Below are positions 52,601-62,917 of a DNA stretch of 64,000 nucleotides, piece by piece; the first letter of the stretch is position 1, and every line of letters starts with the position of its first letter. Position numbers and translations under genes: made by a program. Location of the stretch: the NCBI GenBank assembly GCA_030407085.1, contig CM059582.1, positions 13,931,501-13,995,500 on the forward strand. The letters are read 5' to 3'. Below the pieces are notes generated by a model, which saw nothing but the letters and a program-made list of their open reading frames with translations, was not told where the DNA came from and ran no database searches. The DNA comes from Trichopria drosophilae. Its lineage: Eukaryota; Arthropoda; Insecta; Hymenoptera; Diapriidae.

Positions 52601-55334
52601 ATTCAATTTCAGAATTTTGCTGACAGATGCATGACCGATTTCGTGTTCTTGTGCAACGCGATTAATGGAAATATGGGGATCTTCAACGAAAGACTGTAAA
52701 ACATCTAATGCCTTATCATTATTTGTTGCTGTTTTAGGTCTACCAGATTTTGGGCGGCTTTTAACGCTACCAATGGCCTCGAAACGTTGAATAGTACGGA
52801 TTACAGTACTTTTGGAGATCCTATTATTTTCATTCCGAAAATTTTCATTAAATAATCGCGTTACTGTTTTATACCCTCTTTGTTGATCTCCCCATCCTCG
52901 CATCATTAACAGTGTTATTCGATCTCTTTCAGAAAGCTCCGCCATTCTTAATTAGAGCGAAGAAGAATTAATCAGGTAAGTGATAGGAAATTGATCTAGA
53001 TAATTAAGTAGAGAAAAATACTAATTATTAAGTGTTGGTCCAACTATCGATTTGTTTATTTTAACCAGCACTAGCAAAAAGCTCGTTGAGCAACTGAAAA
53101 TCTAATAGATCAATTAATAATATTTACGAAAAATTTCTGGGCTATTGGAAACAAAATGAAGATGTTTCGGATAATCAATTGAAGCGCAATGGTTTCTTTT
53201 GTTACAGAAAAAATTTTTGAGGCTGTTCGTTTTCGTCCACGAGGTGACTGCTGCTCGCTAAGAAGAAGACAGCACTGCATCAAAGTTTCAAATCAGTGAT
53301 CCGTATTGTTTGCTCAAGAGCTCGTACATTGGTGCCTGCGAGAGTGAGAGAATAAAGATTGGCCAACGCTTTCGGTCAGATTCCCACTAACGCCTTCGGA
53401 AATCACGCATTCGAGCAGCTTCTCGCGATTACGTTCGGGCAGTTTTTCGCCAGAGCCTATTAGCATAATTGCTTGAAGCCGTACAATACTTTGCTATTGG
53501 ACATTTTTCCAAAATGCATTCTTACTGAAAATATTAGGGGGATCCGATTAATGTATTTTCTTTAAACCAATTAATTGGTCTCATTATTCCGCGCACAAAA
53601 GTATTAAGGTTATGAATACTGAAAACTAAATAATATTTTACAAGATATTCTACATTTTGTGTCAAAAAATTGTTAACTTCAAACCTTTATAACTCAAAAA
53701 GTACTTGATAAAAAAATATTGTATTATAGTGTTTTGGAAAGCTCTGGAGATAAGCTATAAGAATATGCAATAAAATGTAGGGGGTTCTATTTAAAAAAAT
53801 AAGATTGACCTTGAAATGACCTTGAAGGACATGGTCAAGGTCAAAGTCAAGGTCATCATCTTACTCCCCGCTTGAAACCATACAACTTTGCTATTGGACA
53901 TTTTCTCCTAAGTGCATTCTAACTGAAGATATTAGGGGGGTCCGATACTTTTCGATGACCCTGTATACTTACATATTGTTGGAACACGACGAGATATATC
54001 ACTGCAGGAAGTAAAGGCACGTCCATTAGAAGAACATGTACATACATCATTGCCGTTTTTGATACGCTGTCCAGGAGTGCAGGCTAAGCAAATACAGTTA
54101 ATTGGTTATTATTGTAATATCAATAAAAATATTCGACATGCGATGCATTTCCTTACAAAAGTACGAGTTATTATCTATTCTATTTTGAATCGGATTCGAG
54201 GGAATGCAACGCCTGTTGTCGCACACATTTCTTCCATCTGGATAACAAAAGCAGTCGTGGCAGTCTACTTGGAACCTTTCACCAGGAGTACAGGCTGACA
54301 ATATTATGAATAATTATCGATTATTATAAAAGAGATAGAAATTATAGTAAAGATTAATATATACTTACGTATCCATTCTTGGCACGAAATTAAGGTACGT
54401 CCATCTGAAAAACATGTACAGACGTAGTTGCCGTTTCTGATCCGCTGTCCAGGAGTGCAGGCTAAGCAAATATAGATAGTTTACTGTGATAAAATCAATA
54501 ATAGTAATCGTCATGTCGTGCATTTACTTACAGAAGTACGAGTTTTATTACCTGTTCTACTTTGTATAGAATTTGGTGGACGGCAAGCCTTTTCGGTGCA
54601 CAATTTTTGTCTATTTGGACCACATGTACAGTCGAAGCAGTCTAGTTTGAAATGTTCACCGGGTATGCATGCCGTGCTGTTCCCTGTAATAATTGTAATT
54701 TATTAGTATTTATTTCCTCAATAACCACATCTCATATTTTCTTCCAGTCAAACGTTCATCCAAACAGATAGGAGAAGTAAGCAGACATTTAAAAATCCGT
54801 AGCTCATTATTATGGAGGTATGATGAATACCTCCAATACTTATTGCTCTACAAGCAGACTTGAAAGAAGAAAAATTATCAATTATCAATTATCAAAAAAA
54901 GTCCATTAAAATCTGTTTTTTTTCGATCGTATATGAGCAATATTTTTAAAAAGTGTTAATTCGTATTATAAAACTCCAATACCGACAACTTTATTCTTAG
55001 TTTTTGTTCGAAGGAAGGAAGGATAACGGGGTTTAAATCTGGCAACATTGAAAATTAAGGCATCCTTCGACGCGGCTGGATAAAAGATATTTTGGTTTTT
55101 TCATGTTATTATGCACACATTTTATAACCGGCGAATCTTTTAGAAAATTTAAAGATCTCTTCAGACACGCATACATATATCACACTTATATTAAATACAC
55201 ATAAAACTTATAAAGCCATTTATTGTACTTCATAAACGGTTTTAGACATTTAAAATACGTGTATATTTACTCTTAGAATATTACTTACCAATGGCAACTG
55301 CAAAAAGTGCAACAAGTACGAATAACACGTACAT
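49623..55334 (-). CDS. Pacifastin-type multi-domain protease inhibitor gene B (signal peptide + 13 domains)
   Basis: Minus-strand exons: 55289-55334 (signal), 54532-54683, 54369-54461, 54157-54294, 53973-54083, 51258-51398, 51047-51184, 50832-50972, 50648-50758, 50429-50569, 50218-50355, 50003-50143, 49792-49929 and 49623-49717 (terminal, ending in Cys6-TAA). All junctions are phase 1, giving about 573 residues. Domains alternate strictly: seven with six cysteines (CTPGEIFKFGCDQCTC type) and six lacking Cys2 and Cys6 (CTPGQRLKNGNTVCTC ... SCTDIYG type). Residues after Cys5 in six-Cys domains (IRM, KRT, NRM, TRK) place Arg at the family P1 site; four-Cys domains have Asp, Glu or similar there. 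Exon 54532-54683 is two bases too long (AATAAAACTC) if the conserved donor is used; an upstream GTAATA donor would restore phase. The intron between 51398 and 53973 contains a whole transposon. Confidence 0.88.
51466..53963 (-). mobile_element. Complete DD41D Tc1/mariner transposon B (2498 bp)
   Basis: Begins CAGGGTCATCGAAAAGTATC and ends with its inverse, flanked by TA on each side. Inverted terminal regions are about 300 bp with dense TGACCTTGA / TCAAGGTCA repeats. A single transposase gene is on the minus strand. Two 28-bp units with GAGTCCG.CCAGTTAAGGCA follow the gene. At 53490-53560 lies an internal, older copy of terminal sequence (GCTATTGGACATTTTTCC ... ATATTAGGGGGATCCGA). It is inserted in a gene B intron nine bases from the splice donor, the same relative site that transposon A occupies in gene A. 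Confidence 0.95.
51881..52945 (-). CDS. DD41D transposase of transposon B
   Basis: 354 residues, full length for the family and about half identical to the 139-1221 protein. N-terminal helix-turn-helix region (SKSTVIRTIQRFE, 44-56), GRP linker (68-70), catalytic D161 (FSDEATF), D252 (QQDGAPPHY) and D294 (TPLDFFLWG) with 41 residues between the last two, and C-terminal YNRLAHCQAVEGQQFEHLL. Relative to the truncated copies at 33879 and 43444 it has lost codons in KVF-KDLDDL (they have KVYATKPQDLDDL), and LSPDLTP is preceded by QP where transposon A has PPR. The frame is uninterrupted, so activity is possible, but the short C-terminal deletion is a caution. Confidence 0.95.
   Translation of the reverse strand: MAELSERDRITLLMMRGWGDQQRGYKTVTRLFNENFRNENNRISKSTVIRTIQRFEAIGSVKSRPKSGRPKTATNNDKALDVLQSFVEDPHISINRVAQEHEIGHASVSKILKLNKWHPYKLHLVQELSEDDFDRRIEFCDLMMEMIVDDPLLLDNIVFSDEATFELSGNVNRHNCRYWSDVNPHWKRDNHTQYPQKVNVWAGILNGRPVGPFFIEGNLTAQVYLVMLREQIVPAIRDISGGNMDEIYFQQDGAPPHYGVIVRQYLNEVFQDRWIGRRGHIEWQPLSPDLTPLDFFLWGYLKSKVFKDLDDLRGRITREMELIPPETYRNAVSAVYNRLAHCQAVEGQQFEHLL
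55289..55334 (-). CDS. Signal-peptide exon of pacifastin gene B
   Basis: Encodes the same 15-residue hydrophobic start as gene A (MYVLFVLVALFAVAI), with phase-1 donor GTAAG. It directs the inhibitor to the secretory pathway. Confidence 0.88.
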
Positions 55335-55339
55335 TTCGT

Positions 55340-55531
55340 CCAGAGATATTAAACGTAACAGTACTCAATTCGGACGAAACGCCTTGCTGAAATAATATTC
55401 AAAATTAATTAAGGGTGAGTAGATATATCTCAATATTAGACAGCTTATCATTTTTGATAAGATTTTGATAAGATAATGTGTGTCATTACCCGTAGCAATA
55501 TAAGTCAATTAATTTGTTAACGTATATTTTA
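55340..55531. repeat. 5' flank of gene B, same dispersed repeat as at 4961
   Basis: Continues the homology with the gene A flank up to 55531, where a TIR element splits it; homology resumes at 61162. Confidence 0.6.
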
Positions 55532-55847
55532 CACTGAGAAAATTGTATTTTATCTGTTACTATCCGTTGGCTTTTAAAAAGTGTATTACAGCCATTAAAA
55601 GAAATATTATAACTAGTAAAATCCTCCGTCGTTCAGCATTTGTTTTTGACAGGTTATATGAAACTGTAATAAACTCTCCTATTTTAAAAGAATGTTTTAT
55701 TATGACTAAAAGAAGGCATTTTTAATATTTTAATTTGCTAGATAAATTTCCATAAACAAAAATTGCGTTTAGTTAAAGAGAAAAGGCTAAGATAAACTGA
55801 CATATCGGTTAGAATAATATAAAATCTTCGTCTTTTAACAGGTAGTA

Positions 55848-55935
55848 CCCCCCTAATTGGATCGTGTGACCTTGACGTGGTTGGGGGGCTTAGCAGAAAC
55901 CGTTTGGAGGTCCTGAGACGAAGGCAGTATGCATG
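55848..55935 (+). ncRNA. Possible HDV-like ribozyme at the LINE 5' end
   Basis: The exact first bases, CCCCCC, can pair with GGGGGG at 55883-55888 as a P1 stem. Between them lies GTGACCTTGACGTGGTT, and CTTAGCAG follows P1. Order and words resemble the HDV-like ribozymes known at the 5' ends of some LINEs (trypanosomal L1Tc, R2, and reported LOA-type elements), which define the 5' end of the RNA. P2, P3 and P4 were not proven by hand and the catalytic cytosine was not assigned. Confidence 0.35.
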
Positions 55936-56155
55936 ATGAGAGAATGCTGAACCCTATAAACGGGTACTCAAATTGAATGGCTCGGAACTCTATAAACGGG
56001 TTTTCCGATGAATGAGTGCGAGATTGGGGCCGGAAGCTCACGCGCCATCTCTGTCCTTCGAGCTGGAGGGGAATGGGGTAAGAGACCTCTGAGGTCCTGC
56101 GACCAATATACGATCCCCCAATCCACAGGTGTAATGCTATCGTGCCGAAGGATGC

Positions 56156-56758
56156 ATGGTACGGGGGAAGCTGTACTGCAAACAATGCCCTTGGGATACC
56201 GGGCACCCTCCCATTCTATTAAGCCTTCGACCGGCATGCGGGGCTCTGCCGGGAGCGACCATTTATTTCCCTAGCTACTCGTGGGAACAACATGGAAAAC
56301 ACAGCAAAACAAATAAACAAACAAACAAAAACGAAAAAAAAGAGACTGTGGCTTCTGAAGCCGCAGATGAAGTCCCTGGTACCTCAACGGGCCGCCAGAA
56401 AAAGAAAAATGACGCCTCGTTTGAGGCTCTGCAGGGAATCGACTGCAGGCCCTTCCTCGACTTCGGGCAGGTCTTGATCCGTTTCAAGAAACCTGTCAAG
56501 AAACCAACACAGTAGACGGGGAAAGTGGCCGGTGCGGTAGCGGGGGTTGGGGGTGCGGCCTCCCAGACTGCTCCGCAGGTGCCCAGTGAGCAAACAAATG
56601 CCGCTGAAGCAGCTGTGGAGGCGGAGATGGAGGTTGACGCTCAGCCAACCGCTGCCGAGCCGCAAATGGAACCCCCAACCCTGATGACAAAACCAATGGA
56701 GAGGATGGCGACCAACACCGACCTCTCCAAAGAGACGACACCCTCCAAAAATGGATAG
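56156..56758 (+). pseudogene. Degenerate ORF1 of the I/LOA-like LINE
   Basis: Two short frames (56156-56515 and 56525-56758) with composition typical of ORF1: Lys/Asn-rich (KTNKQTNKNEKKETVASEAA), then Ala/Pro/Glu-rich (VPSEQTNAAEAAVEAEMEVD). A stop near 56514 separates them and no zinc knuckles remain, so the RNA-binding region has been lost. Confidence 0.55.
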
Positions 56759-57445
56759 GACCACACTCAAAGTGGTTCAAATAAACCTCCATCATGCTGA
56801 GGCTGCTTCAGCAAGCCTATGCAGGAGGTTTTGTAAGAACCGCTTGAGTGTGAGACTTATTCAGGAGCCCTAGATAAATCGAAGCAGGATTCAGGGCCTT
56901 GGAAACGCAGGTAACATCTTGTATAATACTAGCGGAACCAAACCAAGAGTATGCCTCATATTTAATAAAAATATAAAATTTTTGCCTGTTCCAGAGTTCT
57001 GCACAGACGACCTCGTAGCAGCATATATTCCCCTGGAAGGTGGACTAAAGGTACTTGTTGCCTCTGCCTACCTTCCGGGGGAAACGGATGATCCTTCAAT
57101 CAGCCTGGAGGAAATCCACAGATTCAGCAGGCGTAATGAAGCCAGACTGATTCTGGGGTGTGACGCCAACGCCCACCATGAAGAATGGGGTTGCACTGAT
57201 ACCTGCATAACTTTATTATATCTAAAAATTTAAAAATCCTAAATAGGGGTAACAAACCCACCTTTGTGACCCGTAATAGGCAAGAGGTTTTAGATATAAC
57301 TCTTTGTACATATAATGTAACGAGCAATATCACTAGGTGGTTTGTATGGGAGGAGGAATCGCTGTCTGATCACAGATATATTAGATTCGACTTATCCGCA
57401 GTTAAAGCAGTTAGGAAACTAGAATATAGGAATCCTAAAAAAACT
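56751..57445 (+). pseudogene. Apurinic endonuclease domain of LINE ORF2, damaged
   Basis: The frame from ATG 56751 reads TTLKVVQINLHHAEAASASL and LSVRLIQEP, typical of an endonuclease start, then hits TAG at 56873. It continues as RVCLIFNKNIKFLPVPEFC, LILGCDANAHHEEWG (catalytic D-N motif) and, after a frameshift near 57210, SKNLKILNRGNKPTFVTR, VLDITLCT and EESLSDHRYIRFDL with the terminal SDH. All main motifs are recognisable, so inactivation is recent. Confidence 0.75.
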
Positions 57446-57456
57446 AACTGGAGTAA

Positions 57457-58070
57457 AATATATTTCGCTAATAATCTCCCATTTGACATATAATAACTCC
57501 ATGCGGGAATCTACATCCATCGGCTCAACAACTTACTCGGATCCATCCATAGCCTGCGAACGAAAGTAGAAGCTTCGGACCACCAATTTTTTTGTTGGTT
57601 TTTAACCAACAGTAATTGCCCTGTGGTCGGTGCGACACACAGTCGCTCTTTCAAGTGAAAGGTTCCTGATAGGGATCCATACTTGGAAAGGTGACTATGA
57701 AAAATAAAAAAACGAGCGTTGCGCCCGCTACGGCAAAGATAGCAGGCCGATTGCTGAGTGGCAGACACCGCTGCTTTACCATCAGAGGGTATACTCTGAT
57801 GATAAAGTAGTTCGTCGACTGTATCCGTCTGGGTTTTCCGTAGTTTTCCCAGACCCCGTGCAAATGCGATACAGAGGGGTCAAGTCGCTCTACGGGGCGC
57901 AGTAATGGGGGGACTGGCTCTGGGTGGGTGATCCTTGTGTTTGTCTAAAAAAGTATTGTCTTGTAATGTCTTTGAAAGTCTGTCCGACCAATCCACCCGA
58001 GAGCCGACCCGTGAATAGGCTAAAAATGTCATTAAAGCGGGGGATAATTCCTTTCCTTTATCCTTTTTTT
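57457..58070. mobile_element. 614-bp insertion within the LINE, 11-bp target duplication
   Basis: AACTGGAGTAA occurs at 57446-57456 and 58071-58081, and the ORF2 protein (KKTNWS ... NWSNYKKQ) joins exactly across the segment. The insert is non-coding, has a CTTTTTTT right end and no evident inverted ends. The long target duplication suggests a short retroposon, type unknown. Confidence 0.7.
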
Positions 58071-60989
58071 AACTGGAGTAACTATAAAAAACAACTCAGT
58101 ATAGATATATCTCAATTGTCCTTTCCAATAATAAGTATTGAGAACATTGATCATGCCACAAATTTACTAACAAAGTTCATTTTAAAAGCGTATGAAAAAA
58201 ATTGTCCTCTCAAGTCCAAACTAACTAATAGAAACGTCCCGTGGTGGACGCCTGAGTTAGGTAGGATGAGAAAGGAAACCAGGAAACTATTCAATAAAGC
58301 GAAAACCACTAATAACTGAGAAGCTTATCGAAAAGCTCTAACCAATTATAACAAACAGCTAAAAAAATCAAAAAATCAATCCTGGCGGAACCTATGTGGC
58401 GAAATAAATAACACCATACAAGAAGCCAGGATTCATAAAATTATGACGAAAACACCGTGTAATCCATTAGGGCTACTAAAAAACCCCGATGGTACATACA
58501 TGGAAACAGAGAGTGAAACGCTACTTCTGCTAGCAAAAACACACTTTCCAGGATCATATATTGAGGACGACGTGGCTAACAATAGTAGGTTAAATGATTG
58601 CTCTCGTAGACCATCAAAAGCCAACTGGAAGAAGGCCACTGAAATCTTCAAACCAAATCTTGTGAGATGGGCAGTACGCTCTTTTAAACCTTACAAAAAA
58701 GAAGTCGAAGACGGCATCTTCCCAATGCTTTTAAAGCAAAGTATAGATTTAATTCTATCTACCTTACTGAGAATCTTCAGAGCCAGCTATGCCTGGGGGT
58801 ACATACCGGATGGGTGGAGACGAGTGAGGGTGGCCTATATACCGAAAGTTGGCAAGAAAGACAGTGCCGACCCAAAGTCGTATAGGCCAATAAGCCTAAC
58901 ATCGTTCCTCCTCAAGACAATGGAGAAGATAATTAATCATCACCTCAGAGAACATTACCTGAAAATACACGTTCTACATTGTAATCAACACGCATATCAG
59001 AAGGGTAAATCTACTGAAACTGCGTTGATAAGTTTAGTAGATAAACTGGAAAAGGCCGTAGAGGATAAAGAAATCGCTCTATGTGTCTTTTTGGACATAG
59101 TAGGTGCTTTTGACAACACTTCAACCAAAGTTATCTTGGAAGGACTGACAAGGAAAGGAGTCGACACGACCTCGATAAAGTGGATAAAGCACCTTCTATC
59201 AAATAGGAAAGTAATTTCCTGTTTACTAAATATCACACTGGTTATTAAAACTACTAGAGGCTGCCCACAGGGAGGTGTACTATCGCCTCTACTGTGGTCA
59301 ATTGTGGTGGATAGCCTACTAGTAGATCTAAGTAAAGCATACTTTGAAGTACAGGGGTATGCGGACGACATAGTCATCATAACCCGAGGTATCTGCCTAG
59401 ACACCTTGACAACCAGAATGCAAGCTGCCTTAAACATCGTGAGCAGGTGGTGTCAAGAAAATGAACTGTCGGTTAATGCGGATAAAACAGTAATGATTCC
59501 TTTCACTAAGAAAAAGAAAATGGGGAAATGCAAACTGCCTAAACTAGGCGGCAAAGCAATCCCATTAGCCAAACAAGGCAAATATCTAGGAATTATACTA
59601 GACAGAAGCCTTACCTGGAGCCAACACTTGGATTACATCCTGTCAAAAGCGAAAAAAGTCATTGCGATTACTTCGCGAATGATAGGGAACAAGTGGGGGC
59701 TAAAGCCAAGTATGGCACTGTGGCTATATGAAGCCATAGTTAGACCTATCATCACATATGCAGCAATTGTATGGAAAGAAAAAACTCTACAAATTACGTG
59801 CATAAAAAAACTCACCAACATCCAAGGACAAGCATGTCGTTTGATAACTGGCGCCCTAAGCTCAACTCCAACAATTGCCCTGGAAGCACTTCTAAACATG
59901 CCACCACTCCATTTACAAGTGAGAAACGAGGCAAGAAGTACCATGTACAGAGTGCTAACTGGAGAGAGATCAAATTGGTTATCAACGAAGATTAACAACC
60001 TCAAAAGGGAAACCTTGCGAAATCCGATTCTGGGAATGCCCACGGATGACACCAAACTAGAACCTGGGGAAACCAGGCTCTTCAAGGTTGATTCGATGTC
60101 GTGGGAACCACAAACATCGATAGAGAATGACCTGACAAGGACTTCATTAGTGTGGTACACCGATGGGTCAAAAAATTCCAGCGGTACAGGATACGGTATA
60201 TTCGGGGACCGTCCGAAAGTAAAAATGTCAGGCACCCTTGATACAAATGCAAGTATTTTTCAAGCGGAATTAATGGCCGTAAGAGAATGCGTGCAACTTA
60301 ACTTGGACAGGAAGTATAAAAATCATACTATAGGTATCTTAACAGATAGCCAAGCGTCCTTAATGGCTGTGGAGGCACTAGAGGTAAACTCCAGACTTGT
60401 AAAAGACTGCATTTCCGCTCTAAATACCCTCGCCCGCAATAACAACGGGGTCGTTCTAAAATGGGTAAAAGGACATGCAGGTAATAAAGGCAATGAAGAA
60501 GCCGATAAACTGGCCAAAATAGGTGCCAATAAAAAATTCTGTGGCCCGGAACCGGCCATAGGAATAAATTCCAAAGTAGCGAAAAAACTACTTAGGAACT
60601 CAATAATAAAGGATGCTAAGGAAAACTGGGGCATAATAACAAACCCTAGACACTCAAAAGCTCTCATAGAAGGATACAACGGATCGAAAGCCATGGAAAT
60701 CACCAGCTCAAACAGAAATACAGCAACATCAGTAACAAGAGTGCTAACAGGACACTGTCGCCTAAAAAAGCACGCCCTAAGAATGGGGCTGACAGACACC
60801 GCACTCTGTCGCTTCTGTCTAAGTGAAGAGGAAACTCCAGAACACTTATTAACACTCTGTACAGCAACCTTTCAAAAACGTAAATCGATCTTCGGAAAAG
60901 ACTTCCTTACCGCAGAAGAAATAAAAAACCACTCATTCAGTAGCATTGTAGCTTTTATCGACAAGCTGCAGCTACGGGATGAGCTTTAA
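58071..60989 (+). CDS. LINE ORF2: reverse transcriptase - RNase H polyprotein
   Basis: Continuous coding from 58071, apart from one TGA (58317-58319, where Trp would fit). From ATG 58443 there are 848 open residues. RT motifs: PDGWRRVRVAYIPK (122-135), SYRPISL (146-152), FLDIVGAFD (D218 and D224), GCPQGGVLSP (273-282) and YADD (306-309). RNase H motifs: WYTDGS (D574), QAELMAV (E609), LTDSQAS (D635) and NEEADKLAK (D688). A C-terminal CRFCLSEEETPEHLLTLC follows. It copies the element's RNA into DNA at the nick and degrades the RNA strand. Fusion with the endonuclease upstream is broken by the 614-bp insertion. Confidence 0.93.
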
Positions 60990-61161
60990 CTAGCCAGGTT
61001 CGCCACATTAGGATCCTGTCGATCCGCAGTGGCCAGGCCATGAGGCCTAACCATATTGGAATATAACAGGTAGTAGAAAGATGGCAATCCCTATGCGTAA
61101 AATACTATATTTTACGGGGCATAAGAATGCTAATACTGGGTAAAAAACACTTTTCTCAGTG

Positions 61162-61475
61162 TACTCTGTACATCCGATCTACAATCACATTTTTGTTACC
61201 ATTTGATTTCCATTTCACAACACTTTAATTGTAAATGAAATTATAAAGGAACTGAAATAAATATACAAATTTTATCAGGCGCATGATATATATTATTGAT
61301 AAAGAATCGAACTGGAAAATAGAATTTTCCTACACTTATCTGATATTTTATTCCTAAAAAGTAGTGTTCTATTTCTCGAATAGATTTGAGATCTTTTAAT
61401 ATTTAATTATATAAATACTCTCACTCCTCTTCAAAGAATTTGTTTAATATACACGCTTAAGACATTATAATAGTA
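61162..61475. repeat. Duplicated 5' flank of the pacifastin genes
   Basis: 61162-61276 continues the repeat interrupted at 55531. At about 61276 it jumps to sequence matching 6777-6985. The intervening 1.5 kb of the gene A side, including the TIR element at 5.4-6.5 kb, is absent. Confidence 0.7.
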
Positions 61476-62390
61476 CATTACGATACAAGTGCGCGAATCA
61501 CCTACGCGCACGCGTATCGTATACCATTTTTTTTAACGTGTGAGCTAAGTGCTTACTTAGCACACTGTTTTCCGTGCAATTTAGAACATTCGTGCACCGT
61601 GCGCTAGTAGTTACGATGTCTTTTGAAAAAAAATACAATTTCCTGCGTAGCGAACAAGAAAATTAAGATACTGTTAGGCGACGGTTAATGTCCGAATGCT
61701 GTCAATACATATTGATGTATCAACGACATGGAATTCGTCATATGACGAATGGCGGTTAATGATGGTCAATGACTTGTCGATGTTTCTGGGACTCAATTTA
61801 CTATGCGGTAACAGTAATATATTGACTTAATTTATGATTTTCGATTTAGAATGGCTCTAATCTCTGAAGTAACTAAAATATTATGAGATTCTAAAAAATT
61901 AGTAACATTATCTTCGGGAGAAAACTTCGCCAATATTACCTATTCTAATAATTGTTTTTAATAATTACCTATACTAATAGTTGTCTTTAATATACTGATA
62001 GATAAAATTGATAACTTTGCTGCTAAACGTAGAAATAAAAGACACCTAACCTCGGCTGAAATGCAAATAACTGATGCAATATTAATAGCGCATAATAAAT
62101 TGCTCAAGCTTTAAGATTTGTGCAATTGGATGTATTGTGTTGTTATTTTGGATCCGCGTCAAAAACTCCATGCATTTAAATCATCATAGGGGGCTTCTTC
62201 GTTCTTTGTTTAAAATAAACAAGGAAACAAAGAGAAAAACCAAAAATCAATACTGCGCTAAGTTTGCGAATGTCACCAAGTTCAAGGATTTCACACCCCC
62301 TGCACGTCATTCTCCCCGGAATTGAACTGGAGTATTTATTTTCAACGGGTTTCCGAATCAATTTGTGAATATATATTTCAAGTTCCAGAA

Positions 62391-62917
62391 TTATTCAGGA
62401 ACGTTTTGCATACATTTACCAATAATCCGGGGGTATCCGTCAAACTTCAATGTCCGAACGAGTACGGTATTTTCACAGAATTTTTTTTCCGTATACGAAT
62501 AGCTGTTTGCTTCAATGATGGGAGTATGTGTGATATACTGACGTGTGCTTTTATCATTTGCGCTGGCTGCTACGACACGGGTAAGATTTTCCAATCGTCG
62601 GGAAAAGCAGGCAGTAGGGAGGTTCATGGAAGGCAGGGACATGTTACTAGTAGGTGTTGAATGTGGGATATTCAAAATCGGCGAAGGGAAATTACACGGT
62701 GGGGTTATCGCCGCTGAACACGGAATCAGTGTTGTAATAGGAGGGGACACGGAGACGTTGACGGGGATAAGAGATACGAGAGGGAGCCAACACAACAATT
62801 AATTCTTGAGTTTTGCACAATATGTTTACGAGCGTATGAACGATGGTAGGAAGACTCGCAAACATCGCAGGTGAACCAGTCGAGAACCGACTTTTTACAT
62901 TTCCTACAAATTACCAA
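62391..62917 (-). pseudogene. LINE ORF1-like relic with PHD-type finger (copy 2)
   Basis: Better preserved than 16172-16662. The frame 62726-62917 reads CRKCKKSVLDWFTCDVCESS, then YHRSYARKH, a CxxC-CxxC-YH finger. After a frameshift, 62391-62798 gives a Ser/Thr/Pro-rich stretch and FSRRLENLTRVVAASANDKS. No reverse transcriptase follows within the block, so the origin as LINE ORF1 is a suggestion; a host PHD-finger pseudogene is the alternative. Confidence 0.42.

Larger units (their letters stand above)
55848..61063 (+). mobile_element. I/LOA-like non-LTR retrotransposon (APE-RT-RNase H), full length but mutated
   Basis: Flanked by a perfect 12-bp target-site duplication TAACAGGTAGTA (55836-55847 and 61064-61075), so both ends are exact: it begins CCCCCCTAATTGG and ends CCATATTGGAATA without a poly-A tail. 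Order: 5' UTR, degenerate ORF1 (~56156-56758), endonuclease (56751-57445), RT, RNase H and a C-terminal Cys motif (to 60989). The combination of endonuclease and RNase H fits the I/LOA group. Inactivating lesions: a stop in the endonuclease, a frameshift near 57210, a 614-bp insertion and a TGA at 58317-58319. Confidence 0.9.
55532..61161. mobile_element. 402-bp TIR element (CACTGAGAAAA ends) hosting a LINE
   Basis: Left end CACTGAGAAAA (55532), right end TTTTCTCAGTG (61161), TA on both sides. The uninterrupted paralogous site near 5070 reads TTTCACTCTG. The inverted similarity extends about 22 bp inward. Its own sequence is 55532-55847 plus 61076-61161. A 60-codon frame at 55543-55725 has no recognised motif. 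Confidence 0.75.

Noticed and set aside
55853..56274. Overlapping ORFs on both strands in the LINE 5' region
   Set aside because: They lie in the GC-richer LINE 5' UTR and show no motifs; the identifiable LINE proteins start downstream.
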